Assembly: GCA_013360465.1 (NCBI GenBank)
Contig: JABWBO010000020.1
Location: forward strand, 1 to 50,337
DNA length: 50,337 bases
Source of the DNA: Anaerolineae bacterium
Lineage (GTDB): Bacteria; Chloroflexota; Anaerolineae; Aggregatilineales; Phototrophicaceae
Direction: 5' to 3'
In this document: one piece after another, positions 16,561-26,159 of the stretch
Position numbering within the stretch: the stretch's first letter is position 1
Layout of the letters: each line of letters starts with the position of its first letter
Program-made: the position numbers and the translations under genes
Notes under the pieces: generated by a model
What the model was told of the DNA's origin: nothing
Seen by the model: only the letters and a program-made list of their open reading frames with translations
Database searches by the model: none

Positions 16561-19329
16561 ATGCGCCAGCAGCAGTCGCTTTCCGGGCAGTGGCAGTTCC
16601 AACTTGATCCGCAAGGGGCGCTCAGCATCGAGACGCTGCGCCCCGACCGGGTGATCCCGGTGCCGATGCCCATCCAGGCAGCTTTCCCTGAACTTCAGCA
16701 GGTTGACGGTTTCGCGTGGTACAACCGCACCTTCCTGGTCGAAGACCTCGACGGCGAGCTTCTACTCGACTTCGGCGCGGTTGATTACTGGTGTCAGGTG
16801 TTCGTCAACGGCGCGCTCGTCGGCGAACACGAAGGCGGCTATACGCCGTTCCGCATCCCTCTGCGGCGCTGGGTGCAGACCGGCGAAAACACGCTGGTCG
16901 TGCGCGTCTACGATGCCGTGCAGAAGGCGATCACCGTCCGCCGCTGGGTCGAACAGCCCGTCCCAGAGCGCAGCGCACCGCCCTTCAACGCCGAGACGAT
17001 CCCGCACGGCAAACAAACCTGGTATCTGGACGCCAGCGGCATCTGGCAGGATGTCACGCTGACCCGCGTCCCGGCGCGCTATATCGAGCGCGTACAGGTG
17101 ACGCCGAACATCCACACCGGCGAGGCGGCGGTCCGCGTGCTGCTGGCGGGCGCGGCGCAGAGCGCCACAGCGCGCGTGACCGTCGCCGGCATCACGGTGG
17201 AAACGGCGCTTGCGCCCGATCAGACCGAGGCGACGCTGACAGTGCGCGTACCCAACGCGCAGTGGTGGACGCCGGACACCCCGACCCTCTACACGGCGTG
17301 GGTCGAAGTCGGCGACGATGCGCTCGCCGTCCGCTTCGGCTTCCGCGAGATTCGCGCCGAAGGCGGGCAGCTCCTGCTCAACGGCGCGCCCTTCTATCTG
17401 CTGTGCGCGCTCGATCAGGATTTGTATCCCGATACGATCATGATCGCCCCATCCGAAGCCTTCCTGCGCGATCAGTTCGCCAAGGCGAAGCAGATGGGGC
17501 TGAACAGCCTGCGCTGTCACATCAAACCGCCTGAACCGCGCTATCTCGACCTCGCCGACGAGATCGGCTTGCTGATCTGGGCGGAAATCCCGTCCTGGCG
17601 GACATTCTATGGCAACAAGTCGAATCACCGGGCGGCGTACTTCCTGGACGCCGCCGTGACGGCGCGGGCGCAGGCGACCCTGGAGGCGATGATCGCCCGC
17701 GACTACAACCATCCGTCGCTGATGATCTGGACGATCATCAACGAGGATTGGGGGACGACTCTGCTGCTCAGCGAAGCCGACCGGGCGTGGATCGCCGGGA
17801 TGTACGATCTGGCGAAGCGGCTCGACCCGACGCGCCTGGTGGTGGATAACTCGCCATGTCCCGCGCCCTGGGGCTTGAGCGTCCATGTCAAAAGCGACCT
17901 GGACGACTTCCACACCTACACCAACATCCCTGATCAAGCCGATCAGTTCGAGCAGTTCGTCGAAGGACTGAGCCGCCGCCCGCTGTGGAGCTTCTCCAAC
18001 ACCGGCGATTCGCAGCGCACCGGCGGCGAACCGCTGATCCTCTCCGAATTCGGCAACTGGGGACTGCCGTCGCTGCGCCAGTTCGGCGGCGGAGAACCGG
18101 AATGGGCGGCGCTGAGCGGCTGGTGGGCGCCCTTCGACGGCGAAGCCGGGCGCGCCGAGGGGCTGCTGGAGCGCTTTGGGCGGCTCGGCTTGAACGCCGT
18201 CTGGAACGATTATGAAGCCTTCGCCGAAGCGACGCAGTGGCATCAGTTCCAGGCGCTCAAGCATGAGATCGAGACGATGCGCCGCCTGAACAGTCTGCAG
18301 GGCTACGTCATCACCGAGCTGAGCGACATCTACTGGGAAAGCAACGGCTTGCTGGATTTCGCGCGCGGGGCGAAGGTGTTTCATCAGCGCCTGGGCGAAT
18401 TCAACGCCGAGGATGTCATCGTCCCGAAGCTGGATCGCTATGCCTACTGGGATGATGAGACGGTGCGCCTCCGGCTGTTCGTCTCGCATTACAGCGCGTC
18501 AGACTGGGCGGATGCCGCCGCCGCAGCCACGACCGAAGCCGGCGAAGCGATCTTCGTCACGCCGGTCGGCGGGCTGGATCGCGGCGAAGTGCGCGACCTG
18601 GGCGAAGTGGTCTGGACTCTACCGCGCGTCGGTGCGGCGCGGTTGGTCGAGCTGCGCCTGAGCATCGACGGGCAGACCCCGCTCGCTCGCAACGCGGTCA
18701 GCGTCCTGGTGCTGCCCGCCGAGTCGCGGCGCGCGGCGTTCCAGGGCGAGACGGCGATCCTGCTGCGCCAGGGCAGGGGCGAATATACGCCAGCGCTCGA
18801 CGCGGCGGGCGAGCTGCTGCGCCAGCAGGGCTACCGGGCGGCGGCGGCGCTCGGCGACGAAACCCGCCTGGTCATCAGCGACTACCCGTCAGAAGAAGTC
18901 CTGGCGTGGGTGCGAGCGGGCGGCAGCCTGCTCTATCTCGCCAACAATGCCGGCAGCCCGTTCTACTGGGTGCAGGGGCGCGGCGGCAATTACGGCGGAC
19001 GCTGGATCACCAGCTGGAGCTGGCTGCGTCCGGGAGTCTACCGCCGCGTGCCGGCGCAGAACCCGCTGACCCTGCCCTTCATGGACATGATGCCGCACGG
19101 CGTCATCCTCGGTCTGCCGCTGGAGGACCCGGCGATGCAGGCGAACGTCCTGGCGGGACAAATCGCCGGTTGGGTGCGCCACCCTGCTGTCCACACGGTG
19201 CAGTTCCCCTATGGGCAGGGGCGCGTGCTGATGACCACCTACCCGATCCGCGAGGCGCTGTCGTTCCAGCCGCTCGCCCTGGCGATGCTGAACGACCTGG
19301 TCGATCACCTGACCGGTGCGGCGCTGTAA
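16561..19329 (+). CDS. Glycoside hydrolase family 2 (beta-glucuronidase/beta-galactosidase-like)
   Basis: A 922-residue enzyme without a signal peptide, so cytoplasmic. The sugar-binding jelly roll (residues about 1-170) contains FAWYNRTFLV and GEHEGGYTPFRIPL. An immunoglobulin-like domain follows, then the TIM barrel with the acid/base Glu395 in IWTIINEDWG and the nucleophile Glu496 in PLILSEFGNWG. A C-terminal extension of about 300 residues is longer than in LacZ-type minimal enzymes and includes a segment resembling a glutamine-amidotransferase-like fold (about 740-900), seen in some GH2 relatives. It would hydrolyse imported oligosaccharides. The linkage specificity cannot be fixed from sequence. 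It is controlled by the promoter and operator at 16432-16484. Confidence 0.9.
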   Translation: MRQQQSLSGQWQFQLDPQGALSIETLRPDRVIPVPMPIQAAFPELQQVDGFAWYNRTFLVEDLDGELLLDFGAVDYWCQVFVNGALVGEHEGGYTPFRIPLRRWVQTGENTLVVRVYDAVQKAITVRRWVEQPVPERSAPPFNAETIPHGKQTWYLDASGIWQDVTLTRVPARYIERVQVTPNIHTGEAAVRVLLAGAAQSATARVTVAGITVETALAPDQTEATLTVRVPNAQWWTPDTPTLYTAWVEVGDDALAVRFGFREIRAEGGQLLLNGAPFYLLCALDQDLYPDTIMIAPSEAFLRDQFAKAKQMGLNSLRCHIKPPEPRYLDLADEIGLLIWAEIPSWRTFYGNKSNHRAAYFLDAAVTARAQATLEAMIARDYNHPSLMIWTIINEDWGTTLLLSEADRAWIAGMYDLAKRLDPTRLVVDNSPCPAPWGLSVHVKSDLDDFHTYTNIPDQADQFEQFVEGLSRRPLWSFSNTGDSQRTGGEPLILSEFGNWGLPSLRQFGGGEPEWAALSGWWAPFDGEAGRAEGLLERFGRLGLNAVWNDYEAFAEATQWHQFQALKHEIETMRRLNSLQGYVITELSDIYWESNGLLDFARGAKVFHQRLGEFNAEDVIVPKLDRYAYWDDETVRLRLFVSHYSASDWADAAAAATTEAGEAIFVTPVGGLDRGEVRDLGEVVWTLPRVGAARLVELRLSIDGQTPLARNAVSVLVLPAESRRAAFQGETAILLRQGRGEYTPALDAAGELLRQQGYRAAAALGDETRLVISDYPSEEVLAWVRAGGSLLYLANNAGSPFYWVQGRGGNYGGRWITSWSWLRPGVYRRVPAQNPLTLPFMDMMPHGVILGLPLEDPAMQANVLAGQIAGWVRHPAVHTVQFPYGQGRVLMTTYPIREALSFQPLALAMLNDLVDHLTGAAL

Positions 19330-19663
19330 TCCCCCGGCAGACTCAGGCGAAACCCCGAAAAACAGAGACGTGATTCACCGAGAACCGGTGAATCACGTTT
19401 TCCGTTTGTTCCTCAACCGACAGGACGCGCCGGCGCACGGCACCGCTTCAGGCAGCCCATACAAATACCGTGATACACACCGGCTCGAAAGTTTGGGCGA
19501 TCTGCACGACTCAATGCGACGGCGGCAATGGTCGGTACGCCTGATCTAGCGCTACACTCTGGGTCATCGTTGTTCCCGGAAAAAAGACCCTGCACGATTC
19601 GGAACAACGCGTCATCTGTCAATTGCATTACCATCGCTATCGCAAGATTCAGGAAGGTTCGAA
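19330..19663. other. 334-base gap: GH2 terminator and leader of the second sugar importer operon
   Basis: No gene is supported. After the terminator at 19368-19400 comes an unannotated leader with a 9-base inverted repeat, CGTTGTTCC (19568-19576) and GGAACAACG (19601-19609), 24 bases apart, which could be an operator or mRNA hairpin. No convincing promoter was found. Confidence 0.55.
19368..19401 (+). terminator. Rho-independent terminator after the GH2 gene
   Basis: Perfect 13-base arms ACGTGATTCACCG (19368-19380) and CGGTGAATCACGT (19386-19398), a 5-base loop and a short T run. It follows the GH2 stop codon by 38 bases. Confidence 0.8.
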
Positions 19664-20887
19664 ATGTCTCGCAGCAAAACGCTTCTCTTTGCTCTTCTGT
19701 TCCTCCTGGTCCTGGGCGCGTTCAGCGTCTCCGCTCAGGACTCCGTCAACCTGGTGATCTGGAGTCAGGACGGCGACGCCAATAACGTCGTCCTCGCCGA
19801 ACAGTTCGCCGTCTGGGCTGAAGCCGTCTCCCCCGGTTCGACCCTCGAAATCGTCCAGAAAGAGACCGAAGTCCTGCGCAATGATGTCCTGACCGCCGGA
19901 CTGGCTGGCTCTGGTCTGCCCGATCTGATCCTCGGACCCAATGACGCCATCGGCGTGTACGAAGACGCGGGTCTGCTGCTGGGGCTGGACGACCTGATCG
20001 ACACGTCCATGTATCCCTACAACCTGGGCGCGGCGCAGATCGGCGGCGTGACCTACGGCGTGCCGACCAATGCCGGCAACCACCTGATGCTGATGTACAA
20101 CAAAAGCCTGGTCGCCGAAGCTCCCCAGACCTGGGAAGACCTGATCGCCGCCGCCCGCGCATTTGAAGAAGCCAATCCTGATCTTCAGGGCTTCGCCTAT
20201 AACCTGAACGAGCCGTTCTGGTTCCTGCCCTTCGTACACGGCTTCGGCGGTACCACCTATGCCGAGGACGGCAGCATGGTCCTGGACAGCGAATCCTGGG
20301 TGAACGCCTACCAGTTCGTGCAGGACCTGAAGTTCGTCGAAGAAATTGTGCCGGAAGAATGCGATTACGCCTGCGCCGACGCCCTGTTCAAAGAAGGCAG
20401 CGTCGCCATGATCCTCAACGGCGACTGGGCGATTGCCGAATACCTGGACGTGGAGAAGTCGCCGGCGTTGGGTGAAAACCTGGCTGTGGCTCCGTGGCCC
20501 GTGCTGCCCAACGGCGAGCGTCCGAAGCCGTTCACCGCCGGCAAGTTCATCAGCATCCCCGTGACCACCGCCGACGCGCAGCTCGACGCCGCCGTCTCCT
20601 TCGTCACCTGGCTGACCACCGACCCGGCTGCGGTCGAAGCCTACGCCGTCGGCACGGGGCGTCTGCCCGCCATCGCCGCCGTCACCGTTGATGCCGATGT
20701 GGACCCGATCCTCGCCGCCTCCAACGAAGCGCTGGCATCCGGCGTCGGCATGACCTCCGACCCGACTCTGCGCTGCATGTGGGACAGCGTCCGCCCGAAC
20801 CTGGAAGGTGTGATGAGCAACAGCATGACGGCAGCCGATGCCGCGATGGAAGCGCAGATCGCCGCCGAGGAATGCCTCGAAGGATAA
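19664..20887 (+). CDS. Extracellular sugar-binding protein of second ABC transporter (MalE-like)
   Basis: A 407-residue family 1 solute-binding protein. The signal peptide runs MSRSKTLLFALLFLLVLGAF then SVSA, and the mature domain starts VNLVIWSQDGDANNVVLAEQ. Hallmarks are LPDLILGPNDAIGVYEDAGL and the central hinge YGVPTNAGNHLMLMYNKSLV. The closing segment AVGTGRLPAIAAV fits maltose-type binding proteins. It is preceded by AGGAAGG. It belongs to the operon with the two permeases downstream. Its relation to the LacI regulator is unclear, because no full operator was seen before it. Confidence 0.92.
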   Translation: MSRSKTLLFALLFLLVLGAFSVSAQDSVNLVIWSQDGDANNVVLAEQFAVWAEAVSPGSTLEIVQKETEVLRNDVLTAGLAGSGLPDLILGPNDAIGVYEDAGLLLGLDDLIDTSMYPYNLGAAQIGGVTYGVPTNAGNHLMLMYNKSLVAEAPQTWEDLIAAARAFEEANPDLQGFAYNLNEPFWFLPFVHGFGGTTYAEDGSMVLDSESWVNAYQFVQDLKFVEEIVPEECDYACADALFKEGSVAMILNGDWAIAEYLDVEKSPALGENLAVAPWPVLPNGERPKPFTAGKFISIPVTTADAQLDAAVSFVTWLTTDPAAVEAYAVGTGRLPAIAAVTVDADVDPILAASNEALASGVGMTSDPTLRCMWDSVRPNLEGVMSNSMTAADAAMEAQIAAEECLEG

Positions 20888-20909
20888 GTTCGTCCAGCTA
20901 ACGTGAAGT

Positions 20910-20945
20910 CACACCGGGTGGGGTCTGCCGACTCCACCCGGTGTG
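20910..20945 (+). terminator. Hairpin between binding-protein and permease genes
   Basis: CACACCGGGTGG (20910-20921) pairs perfectly with CCACCCGGTGTG (20934-20945), and inner bases can extend the stem. It stands just after the binding-protein stop codon and just before the permease ribosome-binding site, the same arrangement as in the first importer operon. It probably favours binding-protein expression over permease expression. Confidence 0.65.
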
Positions 20946-20962
20946 CTTTAGGAGAAGCGCTC

Positions 20963-22075
20963 ATGGAATTCAGCGGTCTGTCTGGCGAAATCATACTCGG
21001 CACTTTAGGTCAGATACTTCCTCTTATTATTGGCATCATCATCGGCATCATCGCCCTGGAAGTAGGCATGTACCTCTTCCTGGCGAGGGTTGTGAAAACC
21101 AAGCATGCCCTGCCTTTCACGCTGCTGGCTCCCGCCATCATTGCGATTACTCTTTTTATGGTCTACCCGCTGATCTTCAACGTGCTGCTGGCATTTTCCG
21201 ACCTCAAGCGCAGCACGTTTCCCTGCTACAGCCCGGTCGCGCTCGGAGCCTGCGAGCTGGACCACCTGTACGGTCTCGACTACGCGATCAAGAATTTCAC
21301 CGATGTCTTCTTCCGCGTCCGTGACGGCGAAATCCTCGGTTGGGGGCGTCTGCTGCGCACCGCCGATTCCACTTTCCCGGTGCTGTTGGGGCGCACGATC
21401 ATGTGGACTGTCGCTAACGTGATCTTCCACTTCACGATCGGCATGGGTCTGGCGCTGATCATGAACATGAAGATCCGTTTCAAGGGCATTTACCGCGCGC
21501 TGATCGTCATCCCCTGGGCGATTCCCGGCGTCATCGTCGGTCTGACCTGGAAGCAGGAATTCCACGCCCAGTATGGCTTCGTCAACGTGCTGATCCAGGC
21601 GTTAGGGGGGCAGGCGATCAGCTGGCTGGATGACCCGGCGGCGGCATTCGTGGCGGTGGTCTTCGTCAACATCTGGCTGGGTGTGCCGTTTTACATGGTC
21701 ATGCTGCTCGGCGGCATCCAGAGCATCCCCGGCGACTACTACGAAGCCTCGGAGATCGACGGGGCGAACGCCTGGCAGCGCTTCAACCGCATCACCATGC
21801 CGCTGCTCCGCCCGATCATCATCCCGGCGATCACCCTCGACGTGATCTGGACGTTCAACCGGCTGGACATCATCTTTCTCATCACCGGGGGCGGACCGCA
21901 GGAGAGTACCAACATCCTGGTGTCGGCGCTGTATAACGCCGCCTTCGGTCCCGCCGCCACACAGCAGCTCGGCTTCGCGGCAGCCTTCTCGATCATCATC
22001 TTCCTGATCCTGTTCGCCTTCGCCCTGGTCTGGATCACCACCAGCGGCGGCTTGAAGGAGATTTACGACCGATGA
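20963..22075 (+). CDS. Carbohydrate ABC transporter permease, MalF type
   Basis: A 370-residue membrane protein. An extra N-terminal helix (IIGIIIGIIALEVGMYLFLA) precedes the core helices, as in MalF-type permeases. The EAA loop is YYEASEIDGANAWQRFNRIT (Ser replaces the second Ala), followed by MPLLRPIIIPA. The start is ATG 20963 preceded by AGGAG; translation from 20903 would read through the hairpin and is unlikely. It overlaps the next permease gene by 4 bases (ATGA), indicating coupled translation. Confidence 0.92.
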   Translation: MEFSGLSGEIILGTLGQILPLIIGIIIGIIALEVGMYLFLARVVKTKHALPFTLLAPAIIAITLFMVYPLIFNVLLAFSDLKRSTFPCYSPVALGACELDHLYGLDYAIKNFTDVFFRVRDGEILGWGRLLRTADSTFPVLLGRTIMWTVANVIFHFTIGMGLALIMNMKIRFKGIYRALIVIPWAIPGVIVGLTWKQEFHAQYGFVNVLIQALGGQAISWLDDPAAAFVAVVFVNIWLGVPFYMVMLLGGIQSIPGDYYEASEIDGANAWQRFNRITMPLLRPIIIPAITLDVIWTFNRLDIIFLITGGGPQESTNILVSALYNAAFGPAATQQLGFAAAFSIIIFLILFAFALVWITTSGGLKEIYDR

Positions 22076-23058
22076 ACAGCAGCGCTGCGGTGAAACCTGC
22101 TTCTCGTTCGAGCCTGACCGGCGAAGGCTACAGACAGCTTCGCCAGTACGGCGCTGTAGCGCTGCTCATCGGCGGGCTGGTCCTGACCGTGACCAACGGC
22201 ATGAGCTGGGGCTATGCCCTCGGCGGCGCACTGCTGGGGCTGCTGCTGTGGAAGCCGCTGCACGGCATTTTGGTCTTCTATTCGGCGATATCGGTCTACC
22301 CGGTGCTGCGCGTCATCAGCATCTCGCTCCGCCCAACCGACGGCTTACTCTCGCGCTCGCTGGACATCATCCCGCCCGGCGCGACCTTCAACAGCTTCGT
22401 CGAACTGTTCACCGAAGAGGAATTTCTGCGCTGGGTGTGGAACAGCCTGACGATCACCATCGCCGTCTCGCTGATCGGCATCGCCATTTCGGCGACGGGC
22501 GCTTACGCCTTCAGCCGGTGGCGCTTCCCCGGTCGCCGTCCGATGCTGATCTTCCTGCTGACGACTCAGATGCTCCCCGCCTCGATGCTGCTGATCCCGA
22601 TCTTCGTGATCGTGGCGCAGCTCAACCTGACCAACAACGTTCTTGGCTTGGTCCTCGCCTACACATCGACGGCGGTCCCGTTCAGCATCTGGATTCTGAA
22701 AGGCTACTACGACACCATCCCGCCCGACCTGGAAGAAGCGGCGATGGTCGATGGCTGCCAGCGGATGGAGGCGTTCTACAAGGTGATCCTGCCGCTCTCC
22801 ACGCCGGCGCTGTCGATCGTCTTCCTGTTCAACTTCCTGGCGGCGTGGGCGGAATTCCTCGTCGCCAAGGTGATTTTGCAGTCGAATGCGGTCATGACCT
22901 GGTCCCTGGGCTTGAACGAGCTGATCGGCACGTTCAACACCGACTGGGGCAAATATGCCGCCGGCTCGGTGCTGGTGACTCTGCCGGTGCTGCTGCTGTT
23001 CATGTGGCAGTCGAAATATCTGATCTCCGGGCTGACCCTGGGCAGCGTCAAGGGATAG
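22072..23058 (+). CDS. Carbohydrate ABC transporter permease, MalG type
   Basis: A 328-residue membrane protein whose N-terminal part has additional helices (YGAVALLIGGLVLTVTNG, then WGYALGGALLGLLLW). The EAA loop is LEEAAMVDGCQRMEAFYKVI followed by LPLSTPALSI. It completes the second importer; again no ATPase gene follows, so an ATPase encoded elsewhere must energise it. The operon ends at a hairpin shared with the convergent hydrogenase protease gene. Confidence 0.92.
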   Translation: MNSSAAVKPASRSSLTGEGYRQLRQYGAVALLIGGLVLTVTNGMSWGYALGGALLGLLLWKPLHGILVFYSAISVYPVLRVISISLRPTDGLLSRSLDIIPPGATFNSFVELFTEEEFLRWVWNSLTITIAVSLIGIAISATGAYAFSRWRFPGRRPMLIFLLTTQMLPASMLLIPIFVIVAQLNLTNNVLGLVLAYTSTAVPFSIWILKGYYDTIPPDLEEAAMVDGCQRMEAFYKVILPLSTPALSIVFLFNFLAAWAEFLVAKVILQSNAVMTWSLGLNELIGTFNTDWGKYAAGSVLVTLPVLLLFMWQSKYLISGLTLGSVKG

Positions 23059-23076
23059 ATGAACCTGCCGGGTGAC

Positions 23077-23101
23077 GGGCGACCCGGTGGGTCGCCCCTA
23101 C
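23077..23101. repeat. Palindromic repeat copy A (GGGCGACCC type), likely terminator
   Basis: A GC-rich palindrome GGGCGACCC-GGT-GGGTCGCCC followed by CTAC lies between two convergent genes. The same 25-base sequence recurs at 23640-23664 with one change. Its position fits a bidirectional terminator. Confidence 0.65.
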
Positions 23102-23565
23102 GGCAGATGGGTTGGGGCGCATTCCTGGCGGATGATCTCCGCCGCGCGGACTGCCGCCTCCTCTACCGCCGGAGTGACTGGCGCGCCGGCGTCAAAACAG
23201 GCTCCTTCGATGGCGAACACGATCAGCCGTCGGGGGAGCATCCCCAGCGCCCGCGCCAGTTCGACCGCCTCGACCGGTCCAAAACCATGCGTCAGTCCCT
23301 CAATGCGCAGCAGCGGCAGCGGCGCTTCATGCGCCGCGAAGCGCCGCACCGTCCCCGGCGCAGACCCCGACTGCATGGCGTCGATCAGATAGACGGACTC
23401 CGCGCCGGCGGAGTCCCACAAGGCGATCAGGGCGGCGGCGTCGCCGCGCGCTTCGACGATGCGCGCGTCATCCAGTGAGAGGGCGTCCAGCAGGCGCGCC
23501 GCCAGGATGCCGGCGGCGTCATCCCCGCGATCAGCGTTGCCGACGCCGACGATCAGCATCTTCAT
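23098..23565 (-). CDS. [NiFe]-hydrogenase maturation protease for the group 3b enzyme
   Basis: A 155-residue HyaD/HycI/HoxW-family endopeptidase. The N-terminus MKMLIVGVGNADRGDDAAGI contains the nickel-sensing Asp region of the family, and VYLIDAMQSGSAPG and the His in GLTHGFG are further conserved points. Such proteases remove the C-terminal tail of the hydrogenase large subunit after nickel insertion. It closes the operon whose large subunit (24076-25380) has a 9-residue cleavable tail. It is separated from the preceding gene by 95 bases containing a palindromic repeat. The start is ATG 23565; ATG 23559 is equally possible. Confidence 0.88.
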   Translation of the reverse strand: MKMLIVGVGNADRGDDAAGILAARLLDALSLDDARIVEARGDAAALIALWDSAGAESVYLIDAMQSGSAPGTVRRFAAHEAPLPLLRIEGLTHGFGPVEAVELARALGMLPRRLIVFAIEGACFDAGAPVTPAVEEAAVRAAEIIRQECAPTHLP

Positions 23566-23639
23566 CTGTGAGTCAGCTCTCTCGCAGCGATGCTGCGATG
23601 AAAGCGCGGCGATCTTCCGGGCGACCCGTTTTACCGACC

Positions 23640-23664
23640 GGGCGACCCGGCGGGTCGCCCCTAC
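23640..23664. repeat. Palindromic repeat copy B (GGGCGACCC type)
   Basis: Differs from the copy at 23077-23101 at one of 25 bases. It overlaps the stop codon of the DUF302-like gene and precedes the protease gene, so it forms a hairpin inside the hydrogenase message. A partial third GGGCGACCC lies just upstream near 23620. Confidence 0.65.
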
Positions 23665-24065
23665 GCTTTCAATGCCTCGACCGCCTGATCCAGACGGGCG
23701 CGCAGCTCTTCGACAATCGGTCGCAGGTAGCCTTCGGGTTGGTCGCGCAGCAGCCCCATCGGGTCGGCGGCGTTGATCTCCACCTGATCGTCCAGCGTTT
23801 GCGTGACGGCGACCGGGTGAACCATGCGAAAGCCGATCTCCGGCGCGACGGTCAGGGCGCGGTGCGTCAGCTCGGCATGAAACACAAAAATGACCTTGTT
23901 CGGCTTGATGCGACCATCCACCCGCCGGGCGAGCGCGTCTTGCAGATCGACCTCGCTCACGATGTCGAAGCCGGCAGCTTTCAGGGCGGTGAGGACGCGC
24001 TTGTAAGTTTCGTCGAACGCCTCCTGCAGGCGCAGGTGCAGGCGTGAAGATACCGTCGGAGTCAT
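23661..24065 (-). CDS. DUF302-like protein in hydrogenase operon
   Basis: A 134-residue cytoplasmic protein. The layout FDETYKRVLTALKAAGFDIV, then EVDLQDALARR, then APEIGFRMVHPVAVTQTLDD matches the DUF302 fold. The cysteine found at the turn in many DUF302 proteins is absent here (PNKVIFVFHAELTHRA). DUF302 function is not established. It begins 10 bases after the hydrogenase large subunit stop, so it is cotranscribed and may take part in assembly or electron transfer of this enzyme; that role is inferred only from position. Confidence 0.7.
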   Translation of the reverse strand: MTPTVSSRLHLRLQEAFDETYKRVLTALKAAGFDIVSEVDLQDALARRVDGRIKPNKVIFVFHAELTHRALTVAPEIGFRMVHPVAVTQTLDDQVEINAADPMGLLRDQPEGYLRPIVEELRARLDQAVEALKA

Positions 24066-24075
24066 AAAATCCTCC

Positions 24076-25369
<1,294 letters not shown>

Positions 25370-25380
<11 letters not shown>

Positions 25381-26149
25381 GGAGATCGCCCTCCTTGCGG
25401 AACGCATCGGCGTAAGCGTTATAAGTGCGGAAGGCGCGCGCCAGGTCCTTGGGCGTCTGCCCCATCGCCTTCCACTGCTCGCTCAGCGAGCGCGTGTTGG
25501 GGGCATCCGAGGGTCCATAACAGCCGAAGCAGCCGCGCTGGTAGAGCGGGCACAGCGCGCCGCAGCCCGCCTGCGTGACCGGTCCCAGGCACGGGGTCCC
25601 GTGCGCCACCATGACGCAGGGCGTCCCCCGGCGCTTGCATTCGATACACACGCTGTAGCGGGGCACGTTGGGCTTGCGCCCGTTCAGGTAGGCGCTGATC
25701 ACCTCTACCAGCTGCATCTTGTTGATCGGGCAGCCGCGCAGCTCAAAATCCACGAAAACGTGATCGGCAATCGGCGTCGATTTGCTCAGCGTTTCGATGT
25801 ATTTGGGAGTGGCATAGACCACCGAGGTGAACTGTTTGACATCCTTGAAATTGCGGAGCGCCTGAATGCCGCCCGATGTCGCGCAGGCTCCGATGGCGAT
25901 CAGCGTCTTCGACGCCCGCCGCACCTTGTGGATGCGCTCGGCGTCATGTTCCGTCGTGATCGAGCCTTCGACCAGCGAGACATCATACGGTCCCTTGAGG
26001 CTGGCGCGGGTGGCTTCAGGAAAATAGGCGATCTCGACCGCATCGGCGACCGCCAGCAGTTCATCTTCGCAGTCCAGCAGGCTTAACTGGCAGCCGTCAC
26101 AGGAAGCGAATTTCCAGACGGCGAGCTTGGGTTTGGTTTTTCGCGGCAC
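25370..26149 (-). CDS. hydD: Group 3b [NiFe]-hydrogenase small subunit
   Basis: A 259-residue iron-sulfur subunit. The proximal cluster ligands are Cys17 and Cys20 ([13 protein letters not shown]), the Cys in IGACATSGG and the Cys in [10 protein letters not shown]. The C-terminal part ([20 protein letters not shown]-like and GCFGCYG segments) supplies further clusters. It carries electrons between the NiFe site and the beta/gamma subunits. The start is GTG 26149: AGGAGG lies 7 bases upstream and no ATG is suitably placed. It follows the gamma subunit stop by 10 bases. Confidence 0.93.
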
Positions 26150-26159
26150 GGAGATCCTC

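Noticed and set aside
19457-19478. Third LacI operator before the second binding-protein gene
   Set aside because: Only the left half (CATACAAATAC) resembles the motif; about 13 of 22 bases match and no promoter could be aligned with it.
23077-23664. CRISPR-like repeat array
   Set aside because: Only two full palindromic copies occur, over 500 bases apart with a gene between them, and no cas genes are present.
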